From assembly GCA_001687465.1 (NCBI GenBank), contig LVLI01000794.1:1-41560 (forward strand): a DNA stretch of 41,560 nucleotides. Direction: 5' to 3'. Both the position numbers and the translations under genes were made by a program. The stretch comes from Halocafeteria seosinensis. Taxonomy: Eukaryota > Sar > Bigyra > Bicosoecida. Numbering within the stretch: position 1 is the first letter of the stretch; each line of letters opens with the position of its first letter. Shown piece by piece: positions 35,382-41,560 of this stretch. Below the pieces are notes generated by a model. It was not told the origin of the DNA and made no database searches. It was given only the letters and a program-made list of their open reading frames with translations.

Positions 35382-36606
35382 TTACATATCAGGATCAGGT
35401 TGGTAGCCCCATACTAGGGTTACTGATCCGTTACAAAGCGAGTTGAATGAGTTGGCCGAGTTTATATACTCTTTCATAGCTGGTTGTTTCCAACCTCCGA
35501 AAGTAGTGAAATTGGCGAATGATGGGACACCATCCGGATACTCATTCCAAAGAGGATAGCTGGAGCCTCCGTCCCAGTGCCCCAACATAGACGTCCAGGA
35601 AGCATTGTTCGTTCTCACACCTATGCTTTGCTGGTGGTCTTCTAGAGTTTTGGTCAAGTTACCAAACCAGTACCTGTTACGCCCAAAGGTACTTATGGCT
35701 AACTGATTTATCCATACTCGCTGCGCTACATAATATACGTGTCAATGGAAACTTATCCTAGTTGAGCTACAAACGTTTCTGTATTGCACTTTACTTACAC
35801 CGTAAGTGTACGGAGGTTCGGATCCAGACGATATACTATGATTGGACAAGAAATTTATAAGCTCAGTGGTATTTCCAAAAGAGGTGTCCAAGAAAGTGAT
35901 ATCCACATTCTGTAAAGGCCACGGTGGCAGTCATAGAGGCTCTATCGCTTACCCTAAGTGTGCTAGACACTTACACTCATTCCCGCTTTCCAAGCTGTAG
36001 ACAAGCCAGTTTTAGTTCACCAAATAAAATTGTGAGCACAACTGTAATCACAACAATAGACACCTCTACTGCGCACCTTTCACAATCTGTCTGGGACAGC
36101 TTAGAGGAAATCCACCCGCACCATAAGCTTCGCAAGCGATGAAGGCCATCGTAACGCCGTGCTGCTTCATACACGTGAGGACCTGCGGAGGCATCATTAA
36201 AAGGGTTGTTGACACATAGCACAGTCAAACAGTTTACTCAAACCACTCTCAACGCCATCGGATTGAGTATTTTTAAATTTTATTTTTTTAGCTTTGTCTC
36301 ATATCCATAAATGTGATTCGGACTAAGAATCTCACAGTCCTTGTAGAAACTTTATAATGCCAGACTACCAGGTACTATCGTGGAACACAATATCCACGCG
36401 CCTCAGTGACTTACTTTGTCGGACACGTAGCCGCTGCAATTTCAATCGTATCATGTATTACTATTCTTCTCCTACTAGCATGCTTTTCAAATGAGTCAGG
36501 ACTTACCCCAGATATACCCCTGTTTGAGGTGGAACTGTAGCAACTCCTGTAGCTCCCAAGAGGGCGGCATTCAGTGCGATAAGTAAAGCAAAGTTCGAGG
36601 ACGTCA
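35382..36606 (-). CDS. GH25 lysozyme-like secreted protein lacking the catalytic acids
   Basis: Start at 36606 gives MTSSNFALLIALNAALLGAT, a signal peptide. Small exons follow: one near 36420-36440, one with CMKQHGVTMAFIACEAYGAG (about 36060-36190), one with ELINFLSNHSISSG (35812-35912), and a last exon from about 35701 to the stop at 35382. The last exon has SIGVRTNNASWTSMLGHW, SYPLWNEYPDG, FTTFGGWKQPAMKEY and a WGY end, the C-terminal half of the GH25 barrel as in nematode and amoeba lysozymes. The position where active enzymes have D-x-E after a Trp (VWLDIEG) reads VWINQLA. A muramidase activity is therefore unlikely. Several exon borders are approximate. Confidence 0.72.
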
Positions 36607-37004
36607 TGATGAAATGCCAAACGAACAGGGCGATTGCTGTTTTCGTACTCTGTACTTGCGGTAGGTCTCTACTAGACTCTCTAGTACACAACACTTCTGC
36701 AATGGTGCAAACCATTATATTCTGGTCTCAATGCAACATCCCTCACAGCGTAGAACAAATAGCGGAGAACACTCGCAAATCTGAAACCGTTTGCAGAATG
36801 TTCTCCAAATTTTGAGCTAGCTACTAAGGTGCATTCAATGCATTGAACAAGGTATGTTACAGCACAGGACCAGATAGGCATTAGCTGGTACCGGCACGTG
36901 CGTGAGTATTTTTAACATAGTGCCATCGTAAGCACAAGTTAATCATGCTAAATTGTAATGCTGTGCACAAACAGAAACCATTGAGTGTGAGGGAGTACGA
37001 CACG
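36607..37004. promoter_or_regulatory. Divergent region between the two GH25-like genes
   Basis: About 400 bases separate two opposed paralogous start codons, so both promoters should lie here. No named element is seen. Confidence 0.35.
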
Positions 37005-38167
37005 ATGAGAGCAGGACTGTTGAAAATTCTGCTGTTTGCTGCAAGCATTCACGCGGTGCATGCAACCATTGGGGTCAGTTTTAGCACGTAAGTCAGACAT
37101 GAGAATATCCTACGAACGTAGTCTTACCTTTCCTATACCTGGTAATGTTTAATTCAGCCGCTCTCCTGGCTCTCATGAGTGGACCATCGAGGTGAGTAGT
37201 CTAACACTATCTACCGTCATACGACATCAGTTTTCATGACTGGATGAGATGCGGTGGTATTTGTTACTGTGCAGGATCTCAAATGTGCGAAGCAGCATGG
37301 AGCCACCGTGAGCATTCCTCGCTGTTACTTCTCCGGTAATACCACCAACGAGGACTGCGCAAAATCTATCATCGATTGTAAGCTGTCATTGGATTGTTGG
37401 CTCTGCATATTGAATTTTACTGCTGGGTGTTATTGTTATGTGCTGCAAAGCCGCTTTAAACAGCTTGGAAAGCTGGCATGTCAGTAAGTTACTAATAAAA
37501 GGCTTGTGTGGTTATATGTGTTTGGCAGTAGCATCTATGATGAATCGTTGAGGTGTTCTTTGACTAAGACAGCGTAATACATTGTTTTAACTTTGTACTT
37601 TTTCTCACACAGGAAGTTCATATTCGCATGACAGTGTGCGCAAATTTTGTGGGAGACTGCACTCCTGAAGGTCAGGTCAAATACATGCTTAATACGTTAT
37701 CAAACAATGGAATATCTCCTTCAAACTCTCCGCCGTACACATATGACGTAAGCTTATGCATTGCAACTAATTATTCAGTACAAGCACTACTTCAGAATTT
37801 CGAGACTGGCTGATTGCAGAGAGTATGGGTGCAGCCGACAGTGGGGCTCTTCTGGACCAACGACAAGAAAAAGAACAAGGAATTTTTTAAGAGCATTATA
37901 AGTCATCTGGAGAAGGCAAACCAGACAATTGGAATTTATACGGAGATGCCAGGTGAAGCATGGAACAATACTTTTGGTGACTTCACCGAGTTAGGGGTAT
38001 ACCCATTATGGTATAAAACTACGGATGGCATCGCGAACTTTACAGATTTCCAACCCTTCCAAGGATGGTCGAAACCAACAATGAAACTATTTCATAGTTC
38101 CATCAACGTACTGGAGTGTGCTGCGTTGGCTGAAGTAGAAGTAAATTGGCTTCAAGGTCCAGAATAA
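37005..38167 (+). CDS. GH25 lysozyme-like secreted protein lacking the catalytic acids
   Basis: The ATG at 37005 gives MRAGLLKILLFAASIHAVHA, a signal peptide. Exons visible are 37005-37087, 37158-37191, 37275 to about 37380, one around 37615-37750 (VCANFVGDCTPEGQVKYMLN), and a last exon from about 37820 to the stop at 38167. The last exon has IGIYTEMPGEAWNNTFGDF, YPLWYKTTDGI, FTDFQPFQGWSKPTMKLF and EVNWLQ, the GH25 C-terminal pattern. The normal D-x-E site after Trp (VWLDIEG) reads VWVQPTV, and the N-terminal Asp of the GxDVS motif is also missing (IGVSFST). It is paralogous to the 35382-36606 gene and shares an intron just before RVW. A binding or inert role is more likely than hydrolysis. 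The region 37380-37615 has an uncertain middle exon. Confidence 0.75.
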
Positions 38168-38606
38168 GTACAATTAGTTTTGTTAAGTCTAAAAACAGAA
38201 GCAATGGTACTGGAACTAGATGGTTTATTGTAGCACCAGGTACATTGTGTTAAAGTATCTCCCAGGACTTTGTACAACCAGGCACATCACCACCCATTTA
38301 ACCAGTTTGGGGCAGCTAATACGCACAGAAACCAATTTTATACATCCTAAGCATCCATAATCATCCAAGACGGTTTTTGTAGAATCCCCCTTTAACTTGA
38401 CATCTGAAAGTTGGCGACTTCAAGATCCGGGAGAATCCGTTTCTATTTCTGGATCCTGGGCCCCGGGGTCGGGTTCCTGCAGAGCCAGGTAGTGTTTAAG
38501 ACAACAAATCTGAATGAATCGCAAGTTCAAAACTTTACGGACTAACTGGCTGCTAATTTGATTGATTTGATGAGGCTGTCATTCTAGTCATTTTAACTCG
38601 TAAAAC
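38168..38606. other. Intergenic, nothing recognised
   Basis: About 440 bases between the GH25-like gene and the S28 protease remnant. No coding frame or repeat stands out. Confidence 0.35.
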
Positions 38607-40138
38607 ATGGTCTTCTATCAAGCTGTCCTCTTGGGGCTGCTAATAATCGGAATCTCGGGCCGAACGGCGGCGCTTCACAGATGACACGTATTTTGATCCG
38701 AAACAAAGGATTATCTTCCTCTATTTGTGCGGAGAAGGCAAGTTCTGAAACTATCTCGTACAGATTGAAAGCGAAATCTAGTGTTTTAGAATGCAGGACC
38801 CTGTTCTGGGACTCCGAAAGGGTACGTCCGTACAGTCGCCAAGGCTCACAAGGCCTTGCTGCTCGCACTGGAACACCGATACTATGGGGAAAGTATCCCA
38901 AATGACAGTCTAGGAAATGAGAATCTGGTCTTTCTGACTGTAAGACAAGTAATTGTATGTCAATCGCGCTTCTCGCTTCCCGCAGCAAACACTTCCCGTG
39001 TAGCTCACTGAGCACGTTGTTAACTACAGGAAGACATTGCCAGCTTCTTGAAATGGTACAAGTCTCAAAAGTTGGAGAACATGATTGGAGAGTACTCATT
39101 GTAGGTGGAAGCTACCCGGGTGCACTCAGTTCTAGGTTTCGCACAGTTCATCCGGAGCTTGTGGAAGCTGCTTGGAGTTCCTCAGGAGTGGTTCATCCAA
39201 ATAGCAAGTTCTACGAGTTCGATGAGACGATAGCGTCAGCTGTTGGAGAATTTTGTGCTACTGCAATACGGGAGCAAATTGACGCATATGTTACGGCTAT
39301 CAATAACCGAAACGGAGCGAAAGCTAAGGGAATGTTGGCTTGGACAGTGGTACGGGAAACACGGATGTAAGTCGTTACAACCCTTTTATTGCAACAATAA
39401 CTGTTGCAGGAATTTTTCTAGATCTTGGTATGCAGTTTTATTACATGCTCGCTGATGCAACAGCAACGGCAGTACAGTATGACTACAAAGATATCATGTG
39501 CTCAGCAATGCAGCCAATTCCGAAAAGTGAAGAGGCGAAAATGAAAAACTACCGTATGTTATTGCCAGGAATTTCTTTGCGGGTAGAAATATGTAGCCTA
39601 TCGCATTTGGATCTTGCAGATAACTTCGTTGTCAACTTTGTGGGAAACAACTTTATCCACAGTTGCTTCTCCGATACCCGTTGCTTGCGGGGTAACCAGA
39701 CACGCTGGAGGCCGATGGCCCGGGCTTGGCGTTGGCAGAAGTGTACGGAGCTTGCCTTCTTTCAAAGCACCAAAGAACAATTTCATCCGACCGAAATCTA
39801 TCGATTTCGAGTATCATCTTGAGCAGTGTCGACGTGCCTTTAGTTACGCTAATTATGACGGTCCTTCAGGCAATAAAAGATAGATTTGGAGGAGCTGAGC
39901 CCAATAAAAGAATGCATCTCGAATTCTTTATTCAAATGGTTCCGACGATCCTTGGAAACACGCATCTGTTTTAAAGAACCTAACCAGCACACTACTTGAG
40001 TATACAGCGGTATGCGACGGTTGTGGTCACTCAAGAGATTTGCATCCTCCGGTCGCAACCGACCCTCATGCTATCAGCAGCGAAATTTGGAGGCGAGAAC
40101 ATTCAAGCACTGGTTTTCTAACAATTAGTGATAGTTGA
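38607..40138 (+). pseudogene. S28 serine carboxypeptidase, multiply frameshifted
   Basis: S28 enzymes (lysosomal Pro-X carboxypeptidase family) cut C-terminal residues in lysosomes or outside the cell. The catalytic landmarks are present but in different frames: a signal peptide (MVFYQAVLLGLLIIGISGR, 38607), DDTYFDPKQRIIFLYLCGEG, PCSGTPKGY, LEHRYYGESIPND, VGGSYPGALSS (catalytic Ser, near 39110), WRWQKCTELAFFQ, YSNGSDDPW (catalytic Asp, near 39940) and CDGCGHSRDLHPP (catalytic His, near 40030), with a stop at 40136-40138. Frame changes fall near 38675, 39075, 39336 and 39920, plus others around 39400-39760. The 38738-38796 intron has a GC-AG form (GCAAGT donor) and joins GEG to PCSG in frame. 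The Q-R-x-F start region of the family looks missing. Decay of the whole gene is likely; sequencing error cannot be excluded. Confidence 0.75.
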
Positions 40139-40144
40139 AGTTAC

Positions 40145-40611
40145 TCACGCTCCGGACCTCCGGTATTGCCGGAAGTCTCCGTCGACCCCAAACATGTTGG
40201 ACGGGAGAGACCTGTTATGGACCTTATCGCCAAGAGTCTTACCGCTACTATCTATCTGGATGTCAGCATACCAAACCCATTGACAGCCGATAGATTGCAG
40301 AGGACGGCGGCGAAACCCCTCTGCACAGCAGTGCTCACTGAAACGCGAAACGCAGGAAATACCATCACCTACGCAAGCCAGACACTGAGGTGATCCCCTT
40401 CGTGATAGAAGCAACAGGGGGGTTTGGGGACGACGCGAACAAATTTCTCAAAAGGATCGCCAAGAAAATACCAGCTTCACGGAGAGGCACCAGCGAGACT
40501 AGAAACTTCAGGAAATTAATGATGGCCAAATTATCCATCACGCTGATGAGGCGCAATGCACGGCTAATTGGAAACCTCAGGGATAACTTTCATCCCCAGG
40601 GTCTAGATTAG
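40145..40611 (+). mobile_element. Retroelement-like 3' ORF fragment
   Basis: Two pieces lie in different frames with a break near 40392. The first reads TATIYLDVSIPNPLTADRL. The second reads VIPFVIEATGGFGDDANKFL and then LSITLMRRNARLI before a stop at 40611. This order (a DV-x-spacer-PL segment, then an ET-GG segment, then an LS-x-x-L-x-R-x-NA end) is the pattern I know from the C-terminal end of many reverse-transcriptase-bearing transposon ORFs in eukaryotes. No reverse transcriptase core is in the window, so this is a 3' remnant. Assignment rests on motif memory only. Confidence 0.5.
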
Positions 40612-40758
40612 CGCAGTGCTCTTTCATAGCTTCTTCCGGTAGGATAAATACACACACACATTGCCGAATGCAGTACAGTATTTTCAAAACTGCGGATGAC
40701 TCAACCATCCCTCACCCTTAAAATATGAATACTTCCATATGATAATCAATTGGATCAT

Positions 40759-41205
40759 TCAAGACAAACCGCATATAGTAGTCAATATTCCCTCTGACTC
40801 TGAGCTTGGTGGTTGCATGACTTCGGCGGAGTACCGGTAGTAGTGCAACCCCGCACCAGGAGGCAATACCATCCGATTGTATTGCCTATTCATTTTTTTT
40901 ATGTGTGAGTGTTTGTTTTTCTCTCTCTGGGAGTTATCCTCAATCAATTGAATAGTATCTATCTTTCTGTGTTTCCAACACCTCGGGGGTAAGTTGTTGA
41001 ACCATGAAGCTATAGAAGCCATGAAAGACTTCTGCGAACGAGTTTGACCTACATATTGAAGATGGTATGCAGGATGTAATGGAAGATGGGCAATGAGCAT
41101 TCGTCTCCGAAATCTTCGTCCACCCTTCCCGGGAAGGGTGGTGACGAGGTTTCCGTGGATCATCCGGTGCGGCTCTCTACAGACGTATAGTTGAAAAGGA
41201 ACCAT
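40759..41205 (-). mobile_element. Possible non-LTR reverse transcriptase C-terminal fragment
   Basis: The minus-strand frame contains QTRSQKSFMASIASWFNNLP. Many LINE-type reverse transcriptases end with this kind of sequence: an Arg-x-Arg/Ser segment, SF, and then W-x-N-x-LP. It is preceded by a basic stretch (RRFRRRMLIAHL). The frame is closed upstream (stop codon just 5' of 41229), and no reverse transcriptase catalytic motif is visible. The element would be a 3' end remnant in opposite orientation to the 40145-40611 fragment. Confidence 0.4.
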
Positions 41206-41560
41206 ATCCCTTGGTTTATCTCTGAACTAACCACCATACACAGTTTAAAGGCGAAGGAGCGTCAGCTCTCTTGAGCCAAACTCCTTTTCACTACATCATT
41301 GTTTCACGGCAACTTCTCTGAAGTTGCGCACGGTATCCCATGAACCGGCTCGTCATGCATAGCTAGAGACTATAATGCGACATCCATGCAGTCTTTAGCT
41401 CTTCACAGTGTTTATCCATCAGGAGTTACAGGCGCGGACGATCACTCTAGACTCCTTCTATAGCGTGGCGAGATCCAGCACTCTTACTGCCTTTCGATCC
41501 CAGTCCACGCTTGGAGTCTGGGCGAGATTCGACTGTGACAATTGAAGCAGCCCTTAGAAG
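41206..41560. other. Right edge of window, nothing recognised
   Basis: About 355 bases beyond the last open frame. It may be further retroelement remains, but no motif could be identified. Confidence 0.3.

Overview
This is nuclear DNA of a eukaryote, probably a free-living protist. The genes are split by spliceosomal introns, mostly GT-AG, about 32-100 nt long. All three stop codons end recognisable genes (TAG for the TMEM120 and RtcA genes, TAA for FKBP and mL46, TGA for PRP16 and the CDKL5-like kinase), so the code looks standard. Spacing is compact, usually 0.2-1 kb. A CDKL5-like kinase, WRAP73 and a TFxP-repeat protein, families often found in centriole- or flagellum-bearing cells, hint at a flagellated or centriole-bearing organism; the lineage cannot be named from sequence alone.

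Layout. 1-1.5 kb: ends of two poorly understood ORFs, one with a weak resemblance to a Ulp1/C48 cysteine protease. 2.3-4.9 kb (minus): WRAP73/WDR8-like WD40 protein. 5.9-15.2 kb (plus): four genes in one direction, namely TMEM120, a nucleoplasmin-like FKBP prolyl isomerase, RNA 3'-terminal phosphate cyclase, and the DEAH splicing helicase PRP16/DHX38. 15.8-23.9 kb (minus): CDKL5-like kinase, a long coiled-coil protein, and a LisH-WD40 TBL1-type corepressor subunit. 24.1-25.2 kb (plus): an odd DHHC palmitoyltransferase. 25.5-28.7 kb (minus): a 999-residue TFxP-repeat protein. 29.7-31.3 kb (plus): mitochondrial ribosomal protein mL46.

From 31.6 kb the character changes from conserved single-copy genes to secreted, duplicated and broken ones. 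Two FG-GAP repeat proteins lie head to head around a minisatellite. Two GH25 lysozyme-like proteins also lie head to head, and both lack the catalytic Asp-x-Glu pair. An S28 serine carboxypeptidase follows with several frame breaks, and two retroelement-like 3' fragments lie in opposite orientations at the right edge. The left part works in RNA processing, chromatin, translation and cytoskeleton. The right part looks like a fast-evolving cluster of secreted proteins.

Splice sites were read by eye and checked by reading-frame continuity. Totals divisible by three were obtained for TMEM120, FKBP, PRP16, CDKL5-like, coiled-coil, TBL1, DHHC, TFxP and mL46. Family assignments come from recognising motifs, not from a search.
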